Positions 1 to 7,287 of a stretch of DNA of 13,717 bases are shown here, piece by piece. The notes under the pieces are model-generated. The model was given only the letters and a program-made list of their open reading frames with translations, had not been told where the DNA came from and did not search any database. The number at the start of each line of letters is the position of its first letter. Positions within the stretch are counted from its first letter, which is position 1. This DNA comes from Chloroflexota bacterium (GTDB lineage Bacteria > Chloroflexota > Anaerolineae > Anaerolineales > Anaerolineaceae), in contig JAJYJF010000004.1 in the NCBI GenBank assembly GCA_021796375.1, positions 1 to 13,717 on the forward strand, read 5' to 3'. Position numbers and translations under genes: made by a program.

Positions 1-874
1 AAACAGGCTGAATAAAAGATCGATCCCGGAGCGACCGGGCGATAAAATCCTCAAAACTAGCTGGCCGCCGGCCGAGCAGCCCTGACAGCACGCTTGGATT
101 CCCCCAAAAGCCGTAGCGCTCGTAATAGCGGAACATTTGCAGCAGCGTCGCGATCGCGGTATCGGGCAGCCCCGCGGATCGGGAGGCTTGCTCCCAGCGG
201 CCGAGGGGCACCTGCTCGACGCGGACTGCTCTGCCCAGCAGGCGTCCCGCGATCTCGGCGACCTCCGTCTGGGTCAAGACTTCGCCGCCAGCCAGCTCGT
301 AGATCGCCCCGGCGTGGCCGGGCACGGTCATCACGACCGCGGCCGCGCCCGCTACATCCTCCAGGTCCACCATCCCCAAGCGGGTGGAAGCCGCGTAAGG
401 CACCGCGTAGATGCCATTCTGCGCCATGTTCTGCCACTGCGGCAGCAGGTTCTGCATGTATGCGGCCGGCTGCAGGATGGTGTATGCCAGCCCGGACTTG
501 AACAGCCGCTCTTCGACCCGCATTTTATTCCAGTGGTGCGGCATTTCCTCGATCTGAGGATGGAGCACCGAATGATATACGAACCGTGAAACACCCGCGG
601 AAACCGCCGCCTGGATGGCCATTTCTGCGATCCAGACCTCCGCAGGTTCCATGTTCGGGCAGATATGGTAGACCTGTTCGATGCCGTGAAACGCTTCCTT
701 AATCACCTGCGGGTCGTGCAGATCCCCGGCGAGGACTTCCGCTGCCCCCAGGGCGCGCATCGCATCCGCCTGTTCCGGCCGGTGGACCAGGACCCGGACC
801 GTGCTCCCCCGTTTCACGAGTGCATTTAAGACGGCGCGGCCAGTCTTCCCGCTGGCGCCTGTGATCAGGATCAT
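1..874 (-). CDS. NmrA-like NAD(P)-binding oxidoreductase (atypical SDR), 3' end cut by window edge
   Basis: The reading frame is open from the ATG at 874 to the left edge (291 codons, no stop), so only the very C-terminus is missing if it has the usual family length of about 280-300 residues. The N-terminus carries the Rossmann dinucleotide-binding motif TGASGKTG (residues 5-12) right after the first beta strand. HHWNKMRVEERL (about 113-124) and TILQPAAYMQN (about 132-142) are typical of the NmrA/YtfG group of atypical short-chain dehydrogenases, which act as NAD(P)H-dependent quinone or azo reductases or as redox sensors. The usual Tyr-x3-Lys catalytic pair of classical SDRs is not evident, as expected for the group. 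An in-frame ATG lies six codons upstream at 892, but the inner ATG gives the canonical start and has a GGGG stretch about 7 nt before it. It follows the permease by 125 nt and a strong hairpin, so it may be the operon tail or a separately expressed gene. The substrate is unknown. Confidence 0.88.
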   Translation of the reverse strand, partial: MILITGASGKTGRAVLNALVKRGSTVRVLVHRPEQADAMRALGAAEVLAGDLHDPQVIKEAFHGIEQVYHICPNMEPAEVWIAEMAIQAAVSAGVSRFVYHSVLHPQIEEMPHHWNKMRVEERLFKSGLAYTILQPAAYMQNLLPQWQNMAQNGIYAVPYAASTRLGMVDLEDVAGAAAVVMTVPGHAGAIYELAGGEVLTQTEVAEIAGRLLGRAVRVEQVPLGRWEQASRSAGLPDTAIATLLQMFRYYERYGFWGNPSVLSGLLGRRPASFEDFIARSLRDRSFIQPV

Positions 875-931
875 ACCTGCCCCGCTGTGCATCGATCCCA
901 GCCTAAAAACATCCGCATCAGGTCAGCCATT

Positions 932-976
932 CATGCTGCAAGCATGGATTCGGGGCAGCCAGGGCTGCCCCGAATC
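932..976 (-). repeat. Two adjacent hairpins in the permease-NmrA gap
   Basis: A perfect inverted repeat at 947-976 has 14-base arms (GATTCGGGGCAGCC / GGCTGCCCCGAATC) with only 2 bases between them. It directly abuts a second perfect one at 932-946 (CATGCT / AGCATG, 3-base loop). They begin 24 nt after the permease stop codon. No U-tract follows at once on the minus strand; a short T5 occurs only about 25 nt further on. They therefore look more like an mRNA 3'-end stabiliser, processing site or partial terminator than a textbook intrinsic terminator. Confidence 0.6.
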
Positions 977-999
977 TCGGTCGTCGATCAGGAAAGGAA

Positions 1000-2442
1000 C
1001 TAGTCTGCCGCGGCGCTCTCGCCGACGGCTTCGCGCTCGTAGGACGGTTTGAAGAGCAGGAAGATGAGGTTCAGCAGGATCCCCAGCACGGCGCCTGTCG
1101 CGATGGCGGGCAGGCCGTACGGGAAGGCAATCCCCAGCGGCGGGAAGGGCAGGAAGCTGCCCGGGAAGCCGATGGTGCCGCCGATCCCCACGATGAGGAT
1201 GACCGCGCCGATCGCCAGCTGCTTCGGATCGAACAGGTTCACCTTCTCGGAGATCATCAGAGCAATCCCCTGCATGCCGATGACGCCAAACAGGTAGATC
1301 ATCAGGCCGCCGATGACGGGGGTCGGGATCGAGTTGACGATATCGGCGAGCGGCCCGATGAACCCGAGGACGATCGCGATGGCGCCCGCCGTGATCAGGG
1401 CCGGGCCGGAGTAGTTGCGGGTGATCACCATCAGCGAGTTGTTCTCGCCGTAGTTCGTGCCCGCGGTGGACCCGAAGATGCCGTTGATCATATCGTCCAG
1501 GCCGTCCAGCATCAGGTTCAGGCCCACATAGCGGCTCAACCCATACTTCTGGGAGCCCTTCTCCTCAGCCAGGTGATCCACGTACAGCGAGATCTGGTAG
1601 AGGTGCGCCGTGGATTCCGGGATGGTCGCGATGCACATAATGCCCACGCTGACGATCACCGTGATGGTTGCCGGATCGTTAAAGACCGGGAACGTAAATA
1701 TTGGGGCGGTGATGAAGCTGGAGTGAATCACGGTCCCGAAATTGATCAAGCCGCCGATGGCCGCAGCGATATACCCGGTGATGGCGCCCATCAAAACCGG
1801 CAGCAGCCCGATAAAGCCCTTATTCTGCAGGTAAACGGAATAACCGATGGTAGCGAGCAGGGTGACGAAAGCTACCACCCACCAGGTCAGGATGCCGTGC
1901 GGCGCGGCAGCCGCATCGTAACCGCTGGCTTCGGAAAGCGCGGTGGCGCCCAGGCCAATCCCGATGGTGCAGGCAACCGAGCCGGTGATGATCGGGGGCA
2001 GCACCTTATCCAGGGCTTCCTTCCCACCCGCCAGGCGGATGAGCAAGCCGACCAGCACGTTCAGGGTGCCGGTTGCCAGAAAGCCGGCCTGGACAACCGA
2101 CAGGGTGTGCGGGTCAGCCGCGACGCCAAGCTTGGCGTGGGTGATCGCGACTACCGCGGCAATGTAGCTGAAGCTCGAGCCATAATACAGCGGGATGAAC
2201 TTCCCCATGGATAGCTTGGACCCGACCAGCGCGGCGATCGTCCCCAGGCCGGTCACGGTCAAGACCGTGCTGACGTGGAAACCCATCAGCAGGGCGCACA
2301 GAACCGTCGCCGGGAACATGGTGACGACGTGCTGGAGCCCGAGCAGCAGCATTTTGCCAAATGGAGGCTGATCGTTTGGCAGGTAGCCATGAATTACCGG
2401 TCGCATGGCTACTGCTTTCGATTTGGCTGAGGTAGTGGCCAT
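1000..2442 (-). CDS. NCS2-family nucleobase permease, UraA-like (uracil/xanthine permease)
   Basis: This is a 480-residue polytopic inner-membrane protein with some 13-14 hydrophobic segments, the normal size for NCS2 (nucleobase-ascorbate) transporters, which take up uracil or xanthine/urate, usually with protons. GLQHVV (35-40) in the first membrane helix is the family's Gln-His motif. PESTAHL (275-281) supplies the Glu and His equivalent to substrate-contacting Glu241/His245 of E. coli UraA, and TNYGENNSLMVITR (329-342) is the signature segment with Glu333 matching UraA Glu290. The YGEN form resembles uracil permeases more than the N-x-G-x4-T form of xanthine/urate permeases, so uracil or a related pyrimidine is the better guess; specificity is not proven. 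The ATG at 2442 has an AAGGA ribosome site 8 nt upstream. It sits behind a small membrane protein gene and a molybdenum hydroxylase, so it probably imports the substrate of that enzyme. Confidence 0.9.
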   Translation of the reverse strand: MATTSAKSKAVAMRPVIHGYLPNDQPPFGKMLLLGLQHVVTMFPATVLCALLMGFHVSTVLTVTGLGTIAALVGSKLSMGKFIPLYYGSSFSYIAAVVAITHAKLGVAADPHTLSVVQAGFLATGTLNVLVGLLIRLAGGKEALDKVLPPIITGSVACTIGIGLGATALSEASGYDAAAAPHGILTWWVVAFVTLLATIGYSVYLQNKGFIGLLPVLMGAITGYIAAAIGGLINFGTVIHSSFITAPIFTFPVFNDPATITVIVSVGIMCIATIPESTAHLYQISLYVDHLAEEKGSQKYGLSRYVGLNLMLDGLDDMINGIFGSTAGTNYGENNSLMVITRNYSGPALITAGAIAIVLGFIGPLADIVNSIPTPVIGGLMIYLFGVIGMQGIALMISEKVNLFDPKQLAIGAVILIVGIGGTIGFPGSFLPFPPLGIAFPYGLPAIATGAVLGILLNLIFLLFKPSYEREAVGESAAAD

Positions 2443-2500
2443 CTGATTTATCCTTCCTTCAACTAGTTTGAGTGTTCCTGAAAAGGATGATTATGGTGAC

Positions 2501-2522
2501 GCATTACCCGCGCGGGCAATGC
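2501..2522. repeat. 22-bp near-perfect palindrome upstream of the permease
   Basis: GCATTACCCGC and GCGGGCAATGC form an 11+11 dyad with one imperfect pair, which would be a G-U wobble in the minus-strand transcript. It lies 59 nt before the permease start codon. With no loop it suits a dimeric DNA-binding protein better than an RNA hairpin, so it is a candidate operator; the protein is unknown. Confidence 0.4.
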
Positions 2523-2573
2523 ACGATGGAACTACCAACCATTTTTTCTTGCCCGGCCACCTCCTTTCGGGTT

Positions 2574-2611
2574 GCCTGCCATCCAGGGGGCGTCACGCCT
2601 GGATGGCAGGC
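2574..2611 (-). repeat. 14-bp perfect stem-loop between the small membrane protein and the permease
   Basis: The arms GCCTGCCATCCAGG (2574-2587) and CCTGGATGGCAGGC (2598-2611) are fully complementary, with a 10-base loop. On neither strand is it followed by a T-tract, so it is not a standard intrinsic terminator. A Shine-Dalgarno-like AAAGGAGGT follows at about 2568-2560 on the minus strand but precedes only a 12-codon frame. The structure could block 3' exonucleases or be an RNase site separating enzyme and transporter sections of the mRNA. Confidence 0.55.
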
Positions 2612-2655
2612 CTTTGACAAATGGAAAATTGCACCACTTCGACCCGGATTACTCC

Positions 2656-2844
2656 CTAGTGGGTAATCTGAGAGAGGATGTATGCCGCGATTAGAAAGAT
2701 GATTGCCACCGGGATGACATACATGACCATGCGTACTTCGGCGATCTGGTACCACTTCCGTTCGCCGACATCCTTCTGGTTGAGGGTGGTCACATCGGTG
2801 TAATCTTTTTGTTTTTCTTCTTGCTCGTTGAGGTCTTGAGTCAT
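2656..2844 (-). CDS. Small single-pass membrane protein, function unknown
   Basis: The protein has 62 residues. The first 37 are polar and charged (many Glu, Gln, Lys and Asp), followed by one hydrophobic segment at about 39-59 (VMYVIPVAIIF...LIAAYIL) and a three-residue tail, so it is probably C-tail anchored with the N-terminus in the cytoplasm. The start ATG has AAGGATG four bases upstream, and the gene lies 33 nt after coxG and 213 nt before the permease, all on the same strand. I do not recognise a family. It could be an accessory subunit or stabiliser of the permease, or an anchor that brings the soluble molybdenum hydroxylase to the membrane together with CoxG. Both roles are inferred from position only. 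Confidence 0.7.
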   Translation of the reverse strand: MTQDLNEQEEKQKDYTDVTTLNQKDVGERKWYQIAEVRMVMYVIPVAIIFLIAAYILSQITH

Positions 2845-2877
2845 TTTACATCCTTTGATTAATTTTTCAAACAGGGT

Positions 2878-3342
2878 TTAGTTAGGCGTTTTTCCAGCCA
2901 TTCGCGCCTGCAGGGTCTTATCCAGCGTCTCGAAGCCCTTATTGATCATGCTCTTGCCGACGCTTTCAATCAGGCGCTGGCCGATGGCGGCCAGTTTTCC
3001 GCCGATATTGAACTCGCCCGTATACTTGAGCAGGGTCTTATCTGGCGCTTGGGCTTCGAGGAAAACGTTGCCGACGCCTTTGGCGAACCCGGCGGCTCCC
3101 TTGCCCTCCACGGTCAGGGTGCAGCTCTCCGGGGGGACTTCATTCGAGACGGTCAGCCTGCCGGCGAAGCTGCCGGAGACCGGGCCGATGCGCACGTAGA
3201 TCCCGCCTTCGTATTCGTTCGGACTGATCTGCTTCAGGCTCTGGGTGCCGGGCAGGCAGCTGGCAAGGACCTCGGGGTCCCGCACCATCGCCCATACCTC
3301 CTCTCGCGGGCCGTTGAAAAGATAGTCGCCTTCAAGCTTCAT
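2878..3342 (-). CDS. CoxG-like SRPBCC-domain protein (carbon monoxide dehydrogenase subunit G family)
   Basis: The protein has 154 residues, covers one SRPBCC/START-like domain and lacks the C-terminal extension seen in longer CoxG proteins. The opening MKLEGDYLFNGPREEVWAMV, the CLPG at 29-32, the GFAKGVGNV strand (85-93) and the amphipathic helix GGKLAAIGQRLI (114-125) are typical of the CoxG family. Family members accompany molybdenum hydroxylases and, for aerobic CO dehydrogenase, have been implicated in attaching the enzyme to the cytoplasmic membrane. The gene starts 38 nt after the large subunit stop, with AAGGAAGGAA before the ATG, so it is cotranscribed with the enzyme. It is not a sign of CO oxidation by itself, because CoxG occurs with hydroxylases of many substrates. 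Confidence 0.88.
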   Translation of the reverse strand: MKLEGDYLFNGPREEVWAMVRDPEVLASCLPGTQSLKQISPNEYEGGIYVRIGPVSGSFAGRLTVSNEVPPESCTLTVEGKGAAGFAKGVGNVFLEAQAPDKTLLKYTGEFNIGGKLAAIGQRLIESVGKSMINKGFETLDKTLQARMAGKTPN

Positions 3343-3380
3343 GCGTTCTGTTCCTTCCTTCTGGTTCGGTTGTGGGCCGG

Positions 3381-5726
3381 TTATGCCTGTTTCGCGGCCT
3401 GGACGATTTGGAAGAGGCGGTTAGGACTGAGCGGGGCCTCGCTGATCTCCAGGTTGTACTCGGGCAGGGCATCCTCAACCGCCTGGACGAATGCCGGTGG
3501 GATCGGGATCGCCCCGGCTTCGCCCACGCCCTTGATCCCCAGCGGATTCAAGGGCGACGGGGTGTGCAGGTGGGCGATTTCGATGGGGGGCAGATCCGAC
3601 GCGCGCGGGATCAGATAATCCATGAACGAGGCGTTCTGCAGCTGCCCGTTGTCGTCCATCTCCAGCTTCTCAAAGAAAGAATTGCCGAGCCCGAGCCCGA
3701 CTCCGCCGTGGATCTGGCCTTCGAGGATCATCGGGTTGAGCACCGTGCCGCAGTCGTGGGCCATCACCAGGCGCTGGATGCGCGCGTTGAACGTATCCGG
3801 ATCTACCTCCACGATCATGGCGCAGCAGCCGTATGCGGTTGCGCCGTAAGGCGGTCCAAAATACGCGGTCGCTTCCAGTCCGGGTTCGGTGCCCGGCTCG
3901 ACCGCGCCGCGCGACGGGTTCGCCTTGACCGCCAGCTCCGCCAGGGAGATGCATCTGCTCGGGATGTCCGCCACGCGGACCATGCCATCGGCCAGCTCCA
4001 GCTCTTCCTCGGGCGCTTCAAGGATCTTGCTGGCCATCTTCAGGATCTTCTGGCGGACCAGCAGCGCGGCCGCGTTGACGGCGCTCCCGGCGACCGTTGC
4101 GCCCCGGCTGGCGAACGTCCCGGCGCCCCAGTGGAAGGCTTCCGTGTCGCCGGTCGTCACGAAGATATTCTTGGGGTCAACCCCCAGCTGCTCGGCGGCA
4201 ACCTGCGCGAAGGAGGTGAAATGCCCCTGCCCCTGGGTCCCAACGCCCGTCGACAGGTTGACCTTGCCGCTGGCTTCGACCGTGATCCGCGCGCCCTCGT
4301 ACGGCCCCACGCCGGATCCCTCCGTGAAGAACGAGATCCCCAGGCCGACGTGCTTGCCCTCCGCGCGCAGCCGGGGCTGCTCCTCCTTGAGAAACGCCTC
4401 GTAGCCGATCATCTCCTTGGCTTTATCGAGGGCTGCCGGGTAGTTGCCGCTGTCGAGCACGTTCTTGGCGAAGTCCTGCCCGACGATGCCGGTCTTATAG
4501 GGGAACTCGTCCGGCTGGATCATGTTCATGCGGCGGATTTCCGTCCGGTCCATGCCGAGCCGTTTCGCCGCCTTGTCCATCAGGCGCTCCATGACGAACG
4601 TGCCGTAGGTGCGCCCGGCGCCGCGCAGCGGGGTCACCAGGATGCGGTTGGTGAACACGACCCGGTATTCGGTCAGGTAGTTGGCGACCTTGTACGGCCC
4701 GGTGGTGTGGGTCTGGGTGTTAAGCGGGATCGTGAGCGCGTAGGAGTTGTAGGCGCCGGTATCGTGGATGAACACGTCCTTGACGCCGAGGATCTTCCCA
4801 TCCCGGGTGAGGGCCATCTCGGCCTCATGGATCTGGCGGCGCTCCTGGCTGGTGTCGCCGAAGTTTTCCTGCCGGTCCTCGATCCACTTGACCGGCCGCC
4901 CGAGCTGGAGGGAGGCCCAGGAGACGACGATCTCTTCCGGCTGGTAGAGCAAGATTTTCGGGCCGAAGCCGCCGCCGACGAACGGCGCAATCACGCGGAT
5001 CTGATGCTCGGATAAGCCCAGGATCGTGGCCAGCCCGTTCCGCAGCGCGATCGGTCCCTGGGTGGTCGCCCACATGGTCAGGGATTGGCTCTTGTTATCC
5101 CAGGAAGCCACATATCCCCGGTTCTCCAGGGCGGCAGCCGTTCCGCGTTCCATGACGATGTGCGTCTTGACGATGAGATCGGCCCGGGCTGCCGCCTCGG
5201 CGTAGCTGCCGTTCTCCTGGTGAACGAAGGAGGCCAGGTTGGTGCCGAGATCTTCATACAGCAGCGGCGAGCCTTCGCCCAGGGCTTTCTCGAGGTCGAT
5301 GACCGCCTCCAGCGGCTCGTAATCCACCACGATTTCCGCCGCGGCGTCCTCCGCGATGTAGCGGCTCTCGGCGATGACCACCGCAACCGCTTCGCCCTGG
5401 TGGCGCACCTTATCCTTCGCCATCGGCACCTGGGTGCGCTGGTTGAACACCACCCCGGGGATCCCGGAGGGCGGCGGCACGTTCAGCGGTCCCGGCTTCC
5501 AGATCTTGCCAAGATCGGCCGCCGTATAGACCGCCACCACACCCGGGTGCTGCCTGGCGGCCGAAGGATCGATGCTTTTAATCCAGGCATGCGCGTAATC
5601 GGAGCGCAGGAAAGCCGCGTGCAGCATGCCCGGCAGCTGCACGTCATCGACAAACAGCGCCTGCCCGGTGAGCAGCCGCGGGTCTTCGTTTCTCTTCAGT
5701 CTTTGACCTAGGTATTTTCCGGCCAC
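3381..5726 (-). CDS. Molybdenum hydroxylase large (molybdopterin-binding) subunit, CoxL/XdhA family, substrate unknown
   Basis: The subunit has 781 residues, a normal length for separate large subunits. The N-terminal a/b hammerhead domain (about 15-135) is followed by the molybdopterin domains. Visible motifs are TTQGP (221-225), GGGFGPK (251-257), RGAGRTYG (368-375), TQGQGHFT (497-504) and the catalytic Glu736 in KGVGEAGAI (732-740), which in this family activates the hydroxylating water. The active-site loop is RGAGRTYG instead of the CO-dehydrogenase AYxCSFR, so it is not a form I CO dehydrogenase. It also departs from the common RGAGRPE, so the pocket is probably specialised. It hydroxylates a carbon of a heterocycle or aldehyde at a Mo-oxo-sulfido centre. 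The start is GTG with GAGGTGA just upstream, overlapping the stop of the 2Fe-2S subunit; the gap is 4 nt. Given the neighbours, a pyrimidine or imidazole-type ring is the favoured substrate (inference). Confidence 0.93.
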   Translation of the reverse strand: MAGKYLGQRLKRNEDPRLLTGQALFVDDVQLPGMLHAAFLRSDYAHAWIKSIDPSAARQHPGVVAVYTAADLGKIWKPGPLNVPPPSGIPGVVFNQRTQVPMAKDKVRHQGEAVAVVIAESRYIAEDAAAEIVVDYEPLEAVIDLEKALGEGSPLLYEDLGTNLASFVHQENGSYAEAAARADLIVKTHIVMERGTAAALENRGYVASWDNKSQSLTMWATTQGPIALRNGLATILGLSEHQIRVIAPFVGGGFGPKILLYQPEEIVVSWASLQLGRPVKWIEDRQENFGDTSQERRQIHEAEMALTRDGKILGVKDVFIHDTGAYNSYALTIPLNTQTHTTGPYKVANYLTEYRVVFTNRILVTPLRGAGRTYGTFVMERLMDKAAKRLGMDRTEIRRMNMIQPDEFPYKTGIVGQDFAKNVLDSGNYPAALDKAKEMIGYEAFLKEEQPRLRAEGKHVGLGISFFTEGSGVGPYEGARITVEASGKVNLSTGVGTQGQGHFTSFAQVAAEQLGVDPKNIFVTTGDTEAFHWGAGTFASRGATVAGSAVNAAALLVRQKILKMASKILEAPEEELELADGMVRVADIPSRCISLAELAVKANPSRGAVEPGTEPGLEATAYFGPPYGATAYGCCAMIVEVDPDTFNARIQRLVMAHDCGTVLNPMILEGQIHGGVGLGLGNSFFEKLEMDDNGQLQNASFMDYLIPRASDLPPIEIAHLHTPSPLNPLGIKGVGEAGAIPIPPAFVQAVEDALPEYNLEISEAPLSPNRLFQIVQAAKQA

Positions 5727-5730
5727 GGTT

Positions 5731-6225
<495 letters not shown>

Positions 6226-6226
6226 A

Positions 6227-7111
6227 TCAGCCTCTCTTCCCCCTCGCTCGCTCGCCTGCTTCTTCCAGGGATTTCGCCACCAGAACGCGAATGAGGTGCC
6301 GGCGGTATTCTGGCGAGCAGTGGATGTCTCCGCCCGGATCGGTATCGACGGTCGCGGCCGCTTCCGCCGCGGCTTCGATCGTCTCCGGGGTGAGCAGCTT
6401 GCCGGCCAGGCTCGCTGCCGCACGCCCCGCCAGGACGGGCGTTTCGCCCACCGAAAGGAGGGCGATGCGGGCAGCCGCCACCCGCTCGCCGGGATCCAGT
6501 GTGACCACAGCGGCCACGCCCACCAGCGCCTGCGCCCCGGCCTGGCGAGCCATCTGATGGTAGCTCGTCCCAGTGCGGGCGGGGAGCGCCGGAATTTCAA
6601 CCTCTACCAGCAGCTCATCGGGCTCCATCGCGGTGGTAAACGGCCCGAGGAAGAACTCGTCGCACCCTACCCAGCGGTCGCCGTTCTTGCTGCGGATGTG
6701 ATAGCGAGCGTTCAAGGCCAGGGTTACCGCCGGGAGATGGCCGGCAGGGTCCGCGTGGGCGATTGCCCCGCCGAAGGTCCCGCGGTTCCGGATTTGCGGG
6801 TGAGCGATGAACGGCATCGCCTGGAGGATGACCGGGAAGCGCTCGGCCACCATCGGGTTGTGCTCGACATCGCTGTCTCGGGTCATCGCGCCGATGACGA
6901 CCCCGCCGTCCGGCGCGGGTTTGATATAAGCAAGATCGGGAATATTGTTCAAATCCAGCAGCGCAGGTGGTTGGGCCAGGCGGAAGTTCATGGACGGCAC
7001 CAGGCTTTGCCCACCTGCCAGCACCTTGATGTCATATCCTTTTTCCGAAAGGATATCCAGCGCCTCGTCAACGCTGGCGGGTGCGTAGTAATCGAATGGG
7101 GCAGGTTTCAT
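6227..7111 (-). CDS. Molybdenum hydroxylase medium subunit, FAD-binding (CoxM/XdhB type)
   Basis: The subunit has 294 residues and the usual family length. The N-terminal FAD-binding domain has [10 protein letters not shown] (32-41) and [16 protein letters not shown] (108-123), which match the two FAD-contacting loops of the CO dehydrogenase medium subunit family. The CO_deh_flav_C-type domain occupies the C-terminal third. It passes electrons from the 2Fe-2S clusters to NAD, a quinone or another acceptor. No 4Fe-4S insertion of the 4-hydroxybenzoyl-CoA reductase kind is seen. The ATG at 7111 is preceded by GGAGG, 10 nt away. It is the first gene of the hydroxylase block and is separated from the cyclase gene by 176 nt with a hairpin, which may mark a processing site or a weak internal promoter region. 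Confidence 0.93.
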   Translation of the reverse strand: MKPAPFDYYAPASVDEALDILSEKGYDIKVLAGGQSLVPSMNFRLAQPPALLDLNNIPDLAYIKPAPDGGVVIGAMTRDSDVEHNPMVAERFPVILQAMPFIAHPQIRNRGTFGGAIAHADPAGHLPAVTLALNARYHIRSKNGDRWVGCDEFFLGPFTTAMEPDELLVEVEIPALPARTGTSYHQMARQAGAQALVGVAAVVTLDPGERVAAARIALLSVGETPVLAGRAAASLAGKLLTPETIEAAAEAAATVDTDPGGDIHCSPEYRRHLIRVLVAKSLEEAGERARGKRG

Positions 7112-7158
7112 TTAGGATTAACCTCCTCAAACCGCGATGGATCAGCAAAAACCCCTAT

Positions 7159-7217
7159 CCACCCTGTCGGTGGTTATCTCCCAGAGCCCTGTGGCAGTCT
7201 TCCCGCGGGGCTCTGGG
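7159..7217 (-). repeat. Hairpins in the gap between the cyclase and hydroxylase genes
   Basis: CCCAGAGCCC (7180-7189) and GGGCTCTGGG (7208-7217) form a perfect 10-bp stem with an 18-base loop. A smaller stem, CCACC/GGTGG at 7159-7173, follows in the direction of transcription, then GGATAGGGG and five Ts on the minus strand. The second stem plus delayed T-run could act as a weak terminator reducing read-through from the upstream genes into the hydroxylase genes. I see no convincing promoter in this 176-nt gap. Confidence 0.45.
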
Positions 7218-7287
7218 CTAACGTTTATGGATTCTGTGCCGGCAGGATCGCTGCTGCGAGGATGCATGCTCGCGATCTGGCCGGGGA

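Noticed and set aside
3372..5015. A 547-codon plus-strand open frame opposite the molybdenum hydroxylase large subunit
   Set aside because: It mirrors the codon structure of the real gene, has Arg/Asp/Leu/Val-rich low-complexity translation and no domain motif.
6226..6600. N-terminal extension of the 2Fe-2S subunit to 289 residues
   Set aside because: The extra 125 residues are an out-of-frame read of the FAD subunit, rich in Arg, Pro and Trp. The standard 164-residue protein starts at 6225 with a ribosome site.
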